Part shown: positions 1 to 5,081 of the stretch, one piece after another
Numbering within the stretch: the stretch's first letter is position 1
How the letters are laid out: each line of letters starts with the position of its first letter
NCBI GenBank assembly: GCA_051745935.1
Contig: JBNJEM010000583.1
Coordinates: forward strand, 1 to 5,081
Length of the DNA stretch: 5,081 nt
Source: JBNJEM01 sp051745935
Lineage (GTDB): Bacteria; Planctomycetota; Planctomycetia; Pirellulales; Pirellulaceae
Reading direction: 5' to 3'
Position numbers and translations under genes: made by a program
The notes under the pieces: model-generated
Database searches by the model: none
The model's input: only the letters and a program-made list of their open reading frames with translations
What the model was told of the DNA's origin: nothing

Positions 1-590
1 AGCAGGACGCCACGCCGGCAGGGGCGGATGTGGGCGACGACGAACTCGGTGATGGGGAGAGCCAGCTCGACGGTCAGGCCGTATTTGTCGAAGTGCCGCC
101 CCAGTGTGCGATGCTTGGCCGAGGCTTGTTTCAGGAGCCAGATTGCGTCGTCCAGTCGCTGGTCGCTCATCGCCAGAAAGCCGGCCAGAAACGCGCCATC
201 GGCAAGATGAGCCGCCGCGCGGAGCTCCTGGGAGGCCTTCCGGTTTTTGCCTTCCACATATGCCTTGCACCCGTCGACAAAGGAGCGTTCCGCCTTCGGC
301 GTAAACAGGCGTTCAAAGAATCCCAGATCCAGCTGGTGCCGTGGTTCGGGCGGGGGCGGAGGCGACTCGGCGCGGTCCCGTGATCGGCCTTTCCCGGGCT
401 TTCTCGTCTTTCCGCTGACTTCGGTGTAGAACAATCCCGTGCCGGGGATACCAACCGTCTTCCGCACGCCCTGCCGGCCCAGCGTTACCCGCCTCCCTCG
501 CACGCCAAACGACGGAGAAACGCCCGACTTGCTGAAGTTCAGGCTCACGCCGGGTGCGATCTTCATGCGCCGGAAGAAACGGAATCCCAT
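1..590 (-). CDS. DUF4236 domain protein with C-terminal TPR-like repeats (3' end outside window)
   Basis: The reading frame starts at the ATG complementary to 588-590 and stays open to the left edge, giving 196 visible residues. Residues 1-57 are a classic DUF4236 module: it opens MGFRFFRRMKIAPGVSLNFS, continues with KSGVSPSFGVRG and ends with the glycine-rich GIPGTGLFY. DUF4236 is a short domain of unknown function, often found alone or at the N-terminus of longer proteins. A basic, proline-rich linker follows (about 58-88, with a run of five prolines). From about residue 100 the protein is alpha-helical with TPR-like spacing of small and aromatic residues: two helix pairs at about 104-128 and 132-158, then a further segment ending in ALPITEFVVAHIRP. 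No signal peptide or membrane segment is visible. The start is supported by GGAAAGGA nine bases upstream. It lies 49 bp downstream of the 203-residue gene on the same strand, so the two are probably cotranscribed. The domain call is firm; the function is unknown, with TPR repeats suggesting a protein-binding scaffold. Confidence 0.92.
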   Translation of the reverse strand, partial: MGFRFFRRMKIAPGVSLNFSKSGVSPSFGVRGRRVTLGRQGVRKTVGIPGTGLFYTEVSGKTRKPGKGRSRDRAESPPPPPEPRHQLDLGFFERLFTPKAERSFVDGCKAYVEGKNRKASQELRAAAHLADGAFLAGFLAMSDQRLDDAIWLLKQASAKHRTLGRHFDKYGLTVELALPITEFVVAHIRPCRRGVL

Positions 591-599
591 GGGGCCTAA

Positions 600-607
600 T
601 CCTTTCC
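600..607 (-). promoter_or_regulatory. Ribosome binding site of the DUF4236 gene
   Basis: On the minus strand this reads GGAAAGGA, nine bases before the ATG at 590. It fixes that ATG, which also gives the exact N-terminus expected for DUF4236 (MGFRFFRR). It sits in the 49-bp spacer after the upstream gene's TAG stop, so the second gene of the pair can be translated independently. Confidence 0.6.
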
Positions 608-639
608 AGCTTCAGCGATGGATTGCGACAACATGTCTG

Positions 640-1251
640 CTACCGCTGACGAACTGAGTCGGCCAGTTCTTTGAGTTCTCGCGTACATAGAAATTGTACT
701 CGGTCGCGGTGGAGCATCTCCAAAGCCCACTCCCGAGCGCCAGGCGACTCGGCGACGGCAGCGATGACCGGCTGCAAACAACTTTCAATTTCGTCCTGCA
801 TCATACCTTCGTCGCTGCATTCCATCTGGTAGCTGCCCTTGGCTATTAATCTCAACGCGAGGCCCTTAGCTTCTTCGATTGCATTCTTCTGAACCAACTG
901 GCACAGCCCGCGCTCTGTCGCCTCGTAGGCTCGCGAATCGTAGTTGAAGTTGTGGTTCAACCGCCGTTCGTCAACTTTTGTCGCGATGTCAATGGTCACT
1001 TTAATGTCATGAACAAGAAGATCAATTGGCTTTTCCAATTCTATTTCGTTCTCGACCAGCCACTCGACAGCTTTCTCCTCTTGAGCGGCACGCAGCATTA
1101 GCTCCACCAACTCTGCCTTTTTGACGCGCTTTAACGCCGCTTCGAGCCGTTTCAGCCTGTCGCGGTCAAACTGCTCCGCGGCCTCGCGCGCTCGTCGAAT
1201 CCGCTCCAGTTGCTCGTCGGATCGTGGAATGTATCTCTCTGAACGTGACAT
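640..1251 (-). CDS. Hypothetical helical protein, 203 aa, weakly DUF6880-like
   Basis: This is a complete ORF with an ATG at 1251 and a TAG stop at 640-642. The first 50 residues are highly charged (SDEQLERIRRAREAAEQF, then RLKRLEAALKRVKKAEL) and should form a long helix or coiled coil. The rest is mostly amphipathic helices: AELVELMLRAAQEEKAVEWL (46-65), DLLVHDIKVTIDIATKVDE (77-95), a YDSRAYEATERGLCQLV helix (104-120), GLALRLIAKGSYQM (130-143), the polar turn CSDEGMMQDEI (145-155) and a final helical region. From memory of the family, the order of an 'ELVELLL..A' helix, an aromatic 'Y...Y' helix and a 'SDEG/DDSxG' turn resembles the DUF6880 superhelical domain found downstream of SWIM zinc fingers, but no SWIM cysteines are present here. 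No catalytic motif, signal peptide or membrane segment is seen. No good Shine-Dalgarno precedes the start, so initiation may be weak or leaderless-like. It is the first gene of the leftward pair with the DUF4236 gene and is divergent from the ARPP-1 gene. Function is not recognised. Confidence 0.82.
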   Translation of the reverse strand: MSRSERYIPRSDEQLERIRRAREAAEQFDRDRLKRLEAALKRVKKAELVELMLRAAQEEKAVEWLVENEIELEKPIDLLVHDIKVTIDIATKVDERRLNHNFNYDSRAYEATERGLCQLVQKNAIEEAKGLALRLIAKGSYQMECSDEGMMQDEIESCLQPVIAAVAESPGAREWALEMLHRDRVQFLCTRELKELADSVRQR

Positions 1252-1304
1252 CGGTCAACCCGTCTTGAGAATAGGTGACAGAACATTCAGTACCGGAGTG
1301 TACG

Positions 1305-1314
1305 ATACGCGTAT
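1305..1314. repeat. Perfect 10-bp palindrome ATACGCGTAT
   Basis: The self-complementary decamer ATACGCGTAT lies about 54-63 bp upstream of the ATG of the 203-aa gene, where an upstream promoter-bound regulator could sit. Its left part, GATACGCG, recurs exactly at 2698-2705, and ATACGCG recurs at 2763-2769 in front of the SNF2 gene. It could be a binding site for a dimeric regulator. The sequence alone does not show that it is functional. Confidence 0.35.
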
Positions 1315-1409
1315 TTGTTCCGAAACCGGCGGCTACGTGGAAAGGGGTGCAGGGATCTCCTCATCTCGTTTACGGATCGAGCATCCGCAAACAGTTACGA
1401 AGTTTTTTT

Positions 1410-1443
1410 GCCCAGGCATGACACGTTCTGTCATGGGGTGGGC
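1410..1443. promoter_or_regulatory. Imperfect inverted repeat, candidate operator upstream of the ARPP-1 gene
   Basis: The core is CATGACA-CGTTC-TGTCATG (1417-1423 and 1429-1435), a perfect 7-bp inverted repeat with a 5-base spacer. An outer pair, GCCCA (1410-1414) with TGGGC (1439-1443), extends it across a small GG/GGG internal loop, giving 12 paired positions. It ends 41 bp before the ARPP-1 ATG. The dyad TGACA-N5-TGTCA has the geometry of a dimeric repressor site and overlaps the best -35-like sequence. The T7 run lies before the stem on the plus strand and reads as an A-run after it on the minus strand, so a Rho-independent terminator is unlikely in either direction. It could also be a 5' UTR hairpin if transcription starts upstream. 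Confidence 0.45.
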
Positions 1444-1472
1444 TTAGACTGTATGTGGACCACGCAATACAG

Positions 1473-1480
1473 AAAGGGAG
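1473..1480 (+). promoter_or_regulatory. Ribosome binding site choosing the ARPP-1 start
   Basis: AAAGGGAG lies four bases before the ATG at 1485. The frame is also open upstream to a GTG at 1455, but that codon has no purine-rich leader and would place this AAAGGGAG inside the coding sequence. The ATG at 1485 is therefore preferred. Confidence 0.65.
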
Positions 1481-1484
1481 AGCC

Positions 1485-2471
1485 ATGACCACGACGTTAA
1501 TGAGCGACGTGATGCCGGCCTGGCAGCCGGGCCCCCCGGTTGGGCATCGTAACCTCACGCTGGTGCCGCTGAAACAGGATCCGCCTCAGCCACGGTACCA
1601 GAACTATCTGCTGGCCTTCGAGGCGATCGAGGCTGGGATGCTTTCGGTGACGGAGGTCAGCGAATCCGGCAGTGTGCCGGAGCTGCTGGCGGTGAACGAC
1701 GCCGACCGGCCGGTTCTGTTGATTGACGGCGAAGAGCTCCAAGGAGCCAAGCAGAACCGGATTATGAACACCAGCGTGCTGTTGCCGCCCAAATCGCGGA
1801 CGAAGGTTCCGGTTTCCTGTGTTGAGGAGGGACGATGGAGCCACACCAGCCGGACGTTCAAGAGCGGGAATTACTCGCCGAGTACCCTGCGTGGACGGAA
1901 GAGCCGCGACGTCCAAGAGAATTTGCGAACCGAAGGCAAGGCGGCCGGCGATCAGGGCGCGGTGTGGGCGAGCGTAGGCCAGCAACTGGACGCCTGCCAC
2001 GCCGCGGCCCCGACCCGCGCCATGGCCGACGCCGTGGCCACGCGCCAGGAAGACCTGGAGCAATACCATGAGGCCCTGAGCTATCCTGAGGGGGCCTGCG
2101 GCGTCGTAGCCGCCGTCTCGGGCCGGTTCGTGGCATTGGACGCATTTGATTCGCCTGCGACCTTGGAGGTAATCTGGCCGCGACTGGTGGCAAGCTATGC
2201 GATGGACGCCGAATCGGCGCAGGACTCGCCCGGCCAACCATTCTCCGAGAAAGCAGCCGAGATGCTGCTCGAACACGTCGCCGCGCGAACCTGTGACACG
2301 TTCGACGCCGTCGCGCTCGGCCGCGACCTACGATTCAACGCCCCCGATTTACTCGGCCAGGGCCTGGAAGTGGACAACCACCTGCTCCACATGAGCGTCT
2401 TCCCGCCACCGGACCAAAACCACGGCCCCAGGGGACCGCGCATCCAGCCACCGTCGGCGCGTAATCGGTGA
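1485..2471 (+). CDS. ARPP-1 (DUF6569-type) domain protein
   Basis: This is a complete 328-residue protein ending in TGA. The diagnostic block is RPVLLIDGEELQGAKQNR (75-92) followed by IMNTSVLLPP and the short strand VPVSCVEEGRW (108-118), which I recognise as the core of the ARPP-1 family. Further family landmarks are SRTFKSGNYSPSTLR (122-136), DQGAVW (156-161), APTRAMADA (175-183), EDLEQYHEAL (189-198), GVVAAVSGRFVALDAFDS (206-223), IWPRLVASYAMDA (230-242) and a closing HLLHMSVFPPP (299-309). The length covers essentially the whole domain, with a short proline- and arginine-rich tail. ARPP-1 was named for its genomic association with ARG (ADP-ribosylglycohydrolase-like) and rhodanese-phosphatase proteins in predicted biological-conflict systems; its biochemical activity is not known. 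No signal peptide or membrane helix is visible, so it should be cytoplasmic. The start is at the ATG after AAAGGGAG. It is divergent from the leftward pair and precedes the SNF2 helicase gene by 363 bp in the same direction. Domain assignment is strong; its role as a partner of the helicase is inference. Confidence 0.93.
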   Translation: MTTTLMSDVMPAWQPGPPVGHRNLTLVPLKQDPPQPRYQNYLLAFEAIEAGMLSVTEVSESGSVPELLAVNDADRPVLLIDGEELQGAKQNRIMNTSVLLPPKSRTKVPVSCVEEGRWSHTSRTFKSGNYSPSTLRGRKSRDVQENLRTEGKAAGDQGAVWASVGQQLDACHAAAPTRAMADAVATRQEDLEQYHEALSYPEGACGVVAAVSGRFVALDAFDSPATLEVIWPRLVASYAMDAESAQDSPGQPFSEKAAEMLLEHVAARTCDTFDAVALGRDLRFNAPDLLGQGLEVDNHLLHMSVFPPPDQNHGPRGPRIQPPSARNR

Positions 2472-2535
2472 AGGGGAATAGCAATCATGACTGGCTTTCG
2501 TATTACTATTTGACAATTGCGAGAGGGCTAAACAC

Positions 2536-2694
2536 ATGGCACAGTTTCCTAGCATTCATGAGGCTGCTGGATACTTCACCCCGCTGCATCGCTTTGGTAG
2601 ATTGCGCGATGTTATGACGGAGCACGACCGGATCCACCTCGCAGAGGGGATCGCAACTGCCACTCAAGTTATAGGAGTAGCTCTCCGAAGTTGA
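2536..2694 (+). CDS. Possible small protein, 52 aa, unrecognised
   Basis: The ATG at 2536 is preceded by GAGAGGG at 2521-2527, giving an acceptable ribosome-binding spacing of about eight bases. The frame ends at TGA 2692-2694. The product begins MAQFPSIHEAAGYFTPLHRF and ends GVALRS. It has a helical look in its second half (LAEGIATATQVIGVALRS) but no motif that I can assign. It lies between and in the same direction as the ARPP-1 and SNF2 genes. The same frame stays open for about 50 codons beyond its stop, so it could be the front part of a broken gene. It may equally be a chance ORF: it is short, its composition is not distinctive and it lies in a repeat-bearing spacer. Confidence 0.27.
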   Translation: MAQFPSIHEAAGYFTPLHRFGRLRDVMTEHDRIHLAEGIATATQVIGVALRS

Positions 2695-2735
2695 ATAGAT
2701 ACGCGACGGGCTAATTCTTGGTGCGCGGACAAAAG
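2690..2735 (+). repeat. Degenerate direct repeat, copy 1
   Basis: Four short blocks occur in the order GTTG (2690-2693), ATACGCGA (2699-2706), GCTAATTC (2710-2717) and GGACAAAAG (2727-2735). The same four blocks recur in the same order in copy 2 at 2758-2795, with different spacers (5, 3 and 9 bases here). The offsets between copies vary (68, 64, 66 and 60 bases), so this is a diverged duplication or a set of repeated sites rather than a clean tandem repeat. The first block overlaps the stop of the possible 52-aa ORF. Confidence 0.5.
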
Positions 2736-2757
2736 CCAGGGGCAAAGAAACCAAGCG

Positions 2758-2795
2758 GTTGCATACGCGAGTGGTGCTAATTCAAGGGACAAAAG
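2758..2795 (+). repeat. Degenerate direct repeat, copy 2
   Basis: The blocks are GTTG (2758-2761), ATACGCGA (2763-2770), GCTAATTC (2776-2783) and GGACAAAAG (2787-2795), matching copy 1 block for block with shorter spacers (1, 5 and 3 bases). It ends 39 bp before the SNF2 start codon, close to where promoter or leader elements of that gene would lie. It could therefore be a duplicated regulatory site for the SNF2 gene or a recombination scar. Confidence 0.5.
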
Positions 2796-2820
2796 ACAAC
2801 TGTTACGCCCGGGCACGCAG

Positions 2821-2832
2821 AGGAAAGTGAGG
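2821..2832 (+). promoter_or_regulatory. Ribosome binding region of the SNF2 gene
   Basis: The purine-rich AGGAAAGTGAGG precedes the ATG at 2835. AGGA (2821-2824) lies 10 bases upstream and GAGG (2829-2832) only 2 bases upstream, so the first is the more plausible anti-SD contact. It supports the chosen start, which also gives the N-terminus expected for this helicase family (MARFEDLKREACVRGI). Confidence 0.5.
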
Positions 2833-2834
2833 CA

Positions 2835-5081
2835 ATGGCCAGGTTCGAAGATTTGAAGCGGGAAGCGTGCGTTCGTGGTATAAGCCCCTCGGGCCTGGTG
2901 ACCGTCGTCGATACTCAATGGTTTGGTACCGATGTGGTTCAGCTGACCTATCGGGATGCGGCGGGGCGCGTCCAAGAGGAATTGATCTTTCGCGACCGCG
3001 AGCCTGATCTGGAAATCGTGTCCGAGGGAAGACCCTGGACGTTCAACGCGGACGGAGCCAGGTTCAAATTGGTCTCCGAGGCCTACCGCATTCACCTTGC
3101 CTACCTTTTCGACCCCGTGTTGGCGGTGCACACGTCACTCGTGCAGCCGTTACCCCATCAGATCACGGCGGTCTACAACGAGATGCTCCCCCGGCAGCCG
3201 CTGCGATTTCTTCTGGCCGACGACCCCGGATCCGGGAAGACAATCATGGCGGGGTTGTTGATTAAGGAACTGCGGGCCCGGGGTGACTTACAACGCTGCA
3301 TGATCGTCTGCCCCGGAGCGCTCGTGGAACAATGGCAAGACGAGTTGCAGGAAAAATTTCAGCTCCCGTTCGAGATCCTCACAAATGACAAACTGGAATC
3401 CGCCCGTACGGGCAACTGGTTCGCTGAAAACCCATTGGCTGTCTGCCGACTGGACAAACTCAGCCGTAACGAAGACCTGCACGACAAAATCAAGCAAGTC
3501 GATTGGGACCTGATCGTCGTCGACGAAGCTCACAAAATGTCCGCGTCATACTTTGGTGGTGAGGTGAAGTACACCAAACGCCACCACCTCGGACAACGGC
3601 TTTCCGAAGTCTGCCGACATTTCCTGCTCATGTCCGCCACGCCCCACAACGGCAAGGAAGAGGATTTTCAGCTCTTCATGAGCCTCCTAGACGGTGATCG
3701 ATTCGAGGGAAAATTCCGTGACGGCGTGCACGTGGTCGACACCAGCGACATGATGCGCCGGATGGTCAAGGAGGATCTGGTCAAGTTTGACGGCAGGCCG
3801 TTGTTTCCGGAACGGTTTGCCAGCACGGTGAATTATACGCTTTCTCCCGAAGAAGCCGATCTTTACAGAAAGGTGACCAACTATGTGCGCCAGGAATTTA
3901 ACCGGGCAGATCAGTTGAACAACGACGGTCGTCGCGGGACTGTCGGCTTTGCACTCACCATCCTTCAGCGACGTCTCGCCTCGTCACCAGAGGCGATTTA
4001 CCAATCCGTGAAACGCCGGCGTGGACGCCTTGAAAAGCGGCTGAGAGAAGAGAAACTTCTCAAGCGTGGCGCCGAGGTTCGCCTCCATCCGAAAGCCGAC
4101 GATCCCCTGTTTTCCGAAGATGACATCGACGATTTCGAAGACTCACCGAGCGCCGAATTGGAAGGAACCGAGCAGCAAATCCTTGACCAGGCCACCGCTG
4201 CCCAGACCATTGCGGAGCTGCAACTGGAAATTCAGACGCTCGGAGATCTGGAGACGGCCGCCCACAAAGTTCGTCAGGGTGGCAGAGATACCAAGTGGGA
4301 AAAGCTCTCCTCCGTGCTACAGGACTCCAGGATGTTCAGTGCCGAAGGCTATCGGCGGAAGCTAGTCATCTTCACCGAACATCGTGATACGTTGAATTAC
4401 CTGGCGGACAAGATTGGCACGCTGTTGGGGAAGCCAGAGGCGGTCGTCGTGATCCATGGTGGTATTGGACGCGAGGAGCGCCGTAAGTCGCAGGAAATCT
4501 TTACCCAGGACGCCGACGTCCAGATCCTGGTGGCAACCGATGCCGCCGGCGAAGGGATCAACCTGCAGCGAGCCCACCTGATGGTGAACTACGACCTTCC
4601 CTGGAACCCGAACCGGCTGGAGCAGCGGTTTGGACGCATCCACCGGATCGGCCAGACCGAGGTCTGCCATCTCTGGAACATTGTGGCCAGCGAGACTCGC
4701 GAGGGGGACGTGTTTCGCCGACTCTTCGAAAAGCTCGAAGTGGAACGCGAAGCCCTCGGTGGAGCCGTATTCGACGTCCTCGGCAAAACGATTCAAGGAG
4801 CCGAGTTGCGATCGCTGCTCGTTGAAGCCTTACGATATGGCGAGCGGGAGGAGGTCAAAAGGAAGCTGCACGAGGTTGTCGACAGGAAATTCGATCGCGA
4901 GCATCTTCGCCAATTGATTGAAGAACGGGCACTGGCACACGACAGTATGGACTCGCGCGACGTACAGCGAATCCGCGAGGAAATGGAACGAGCTAGCGCG
5001 CGGCGGCTTCAACCTCATTTCATAGGCACCTTCTTTCTGGCCGCCTTCCGGCACCTGGGTGGCACGATCCGCAAGCGGGAA
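2835..5081 (+). CDS. Large SNF2-type (SF2) DEAH helicase, DrmD-like, 3' end outside window
   Basis: The frame is open from the ATG at 2835 to the right edge (749 residues visible, no frameshift) and no stop is reached. Residues 1-95 are a beta-rich N-terminal region (ARFEDLKREACVRGI, VTVVDTQWFGTDVVQLTY). The helicase core then appears in order: Q-motif-like PLPHQITAVY (105-114), Walker A DDPGSGKT (129-136), motif Ia IVCPGALVEQW (157-167), DEAH (230-233), SAT in LLMSATPHNGKEEDF (264-278), the second RecA domain from KLVIFTEHRDTLNYL (509 onward), motif V ATDAAGEGINLQ (567-578) and motif VI QRFGRIHRIGQ (597-607). Between the lobes is a charged helical insert (about 385-475) with an acidic stretch (about 422-437). 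All catalytic residues are present, so an ATP-driven DNA translocase is expected. Relatives are usually around 1,000 residues or more, and some carry a C-terminal DUF3883 domain, so roughly a quarter or more is missing. Such helicases occur in DISARM class 1 (drmD) and in DUF1156/DUF499 anti-phage operons. Which system this belongs to cannot be told without the downstream genes. Helicase assignment is certain; the defence role is inferred. Confidence 0.96.
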   Translation, partial: MARFEDLKREACVRGISPSGLVTVVDTQWFGTDVVQLTYRDAAGRVQEELIFRDREPDLEIVSEGRPWTFNADGARFKLVSEAYRIHLAYLFDPVLAVHTSLVQPLPHQITAVYNEMLPRQPLRFLLADDPGSGKTIMAGLLIKELRARGDLQRCMIVCPGALVEQWQDELQEKFQLPFEILTNDKLESARTGNWFAENPLAVCRLDKLSRNEDLHDKIKQVDWDLIVVDEAHKMSASYFGGEVKYTKRHHLGQRLSEVCRHFLLMSATPHNGKEEDFQLFMSLLDGDRFEGKFRDGVHVVDTSDMMRRMVKEDLVKFDGRPLFPERFASTVNYTLSPEEADLYRKVTNYVRQEFNRADQLNNDGRRGTVGFALTILQRRLASSPEAIYQSVKRRRGRLEKRLREEKLLKRGAEVRLHPKADDPLFSEDDIDDFEDSPSAELEGTEQQILDQATAAQTIAELQLEIQTLGDLETAAHKVRQGGRDTKWEKLSSVLQDSRMFSAEGYRRKLVIFTEHRDTLNYLADKIGTLLGKPEAVVVIHGGIGREERRKSQEIFTQDADVQILVATDAAGEGINLQRAHLMVNYDLPWNPNRLEQRFGRIHRIGQTEVCHLWNIVASETREGDVFRRLFEKLEVEREALGGAVFDVLGKTIQGAELRSLLVEALRYGEREEVKRKLHEVVDRKFDREHLRQLIEERALAHDSMDSRDVQRIREEMERASARRLQPHFIGTFFLAAFRHLGGTIRKRE

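Larger units (their letters stand above)
1252..1484. promoter_or_regulatory. Divergent intergenic control region
   Basis: These 233 bp lie between the start codons of the leftward 203-aa gene and the rightward ARPP-1 gene, so promoters for both must be here or nearby. No textbook sigma70 pair is evident. The best rightward -35-like element is ATGACA (1418-1423), with only a weak TAGACT (1445-1450) at an overlong 21-base spacing. Structured elements are an imperfect hairpin at 1410-1443, a 5-bp inverted repeat CGGAT/ATCCG (1373-1377/1383-1387), a 10-bp palindrome ATACGCGTAT (1305-1314), a T7 run (1403-1409) and a 9-base motif GTTCTGTCA present once in front of each gene. No RNA gene is recognised. 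Confidence 0.6.
2472..2834. other. 363-bp interval without a confident gene, upstream of the SNF2 gene
   Basis: The interval runs from the ARPP-1 stop to the SNF2 start. It contains a consensus TTGACA (2510-2515) without a -10 at the right distance, a possible 52-codon ORF (2536-2694), a degenerate direct repeat (2690-2795) and a GCCCGGGC palindrome (2807-2814). No strong hairpin followed by T-residues closes the ARPP-1 gene, and no tRNA or other RNA gene is recognised. The plus-strand frame of the 52-codon ORF is interrupted only by the TGA at 2692-2694 between 2491 and the TGA at 2854-2856, so a decayed small gene is possible. Confidence 0.6.

Noticed and set aside
30..383. Plus-strand 117-aa ORF near the left edge
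   Set aside because: It is antisense to the DUF4236/TPR gene, whose protein is recognisable; the plus-strand translation is not.
1403..1443. Rho-independent terminator made of the T7 run and the hairpin
   Set aside because: The T-run precedes the stem on the plus strand and becomes an A-run after the stem on the minus strand, so neither direction has the required stem followed by U-tract.
1497..2276. Minus-strand 259-aa ORF opposite the ARPP-1 gene
   Set aside because: It lies wholly antisense to a convincing domain gene, its translation has no recognisable motif, and its length is explained by GC-rich codon bias on the other strand.
2690..2815. Integron attC-like site in the SNF2 upstream region
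   Set aside because: GCTAATTC and GTTACGC look faintly attC-like, but there is no matched RYYYAAC/GTTRRRY pair with the long imperfect inverted repeat that an attC needs.
2664..3131. Minus-strand 155-aa ORF across the SNF2 start region
   Set aside because: Most of it is antisense to the SNF2 N-terminus. It has no motif and no evident ribosome site, so it is a shadow ORF.
3225..3236. Perfect 12-bp palindrome CCCGGATCCGGG
   Set aside because: It falls exactly on the Walker A codons for P-G-S-G of the helicase and is best explained by codon choice.
4362..4796. Minus-strand 144-aa ORF inside the SNF2 gene
   Set aside because: It is antisense to helicase motifs V and VI, whose coding is certain, and has no independent support.
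1..5081. CRISPR array, tRNA, insertion sequence or transposase
   Set aside because: No regularly spaced repeats, tRNA-like cloverleaf sequence, terminal inverted repeats or transposase motifs were found on either strand.

Overview
The window is a moderately GC-rich piece of bacterial chromosome or contig. It holds two divergent gene blocks and has the look of an accessory, defence-island-like region. The sequence does not fix a phylum. The DUF4236-plus-TPR architecture, the ARPP-1 gene and weak Shine-Dalgarno use at one start are compatible with a Planctomycetes-like environmental bacterium, but that is only an impression.

Layout. On the minus strand, a 203-residue protein of unknown function (640-1251) is followed after 49 bp by a DUF4236 protein with a TPR-like C-terminal part. 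The DUF4236 gene starts at 590 and runs off the left edge. These two genes probably form an operon read leftwards. A 233-bp divergent intergenic region (1252-1484) separates them from a plus-strand gene at 1485-2471. That gene encodes a complete ARPP-1 (DUF6569-type) protein, recognisable by its DGEELxGAKQNR core. A further 363 bp (2472-2834) has no confident gene. It contains a possible 52-codon ORF (2536-2694) and a degenerate two-copy direct repeat (2690-2735 and 2758-2795). A large SNF2-type helicase gene then starts at 2835 and is still open at the right edge, with 749 residues visible and all helicase motifs intact.

How the parts may work together. The SNF2 protein resembles the large helicases found in anti-phage operons such as DISARM class 1 (DrmD) and the DUF1156/DUF499 systems. 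ARPP-1 is a domain named for its genomic association with predicted conflict or immunity components. Their adjacency suggests a defence locus continuing past the right edge, but the genes that would name the system (methylase, DUF1998/DrmB, DUF499, PLD nuclease and others) lie outside the window. The two intergenic regions share short motifs: TGACA/TGTCA boxes in the divergent region, and ATACGCG in both regions. This hints at local regulation but is unproven.
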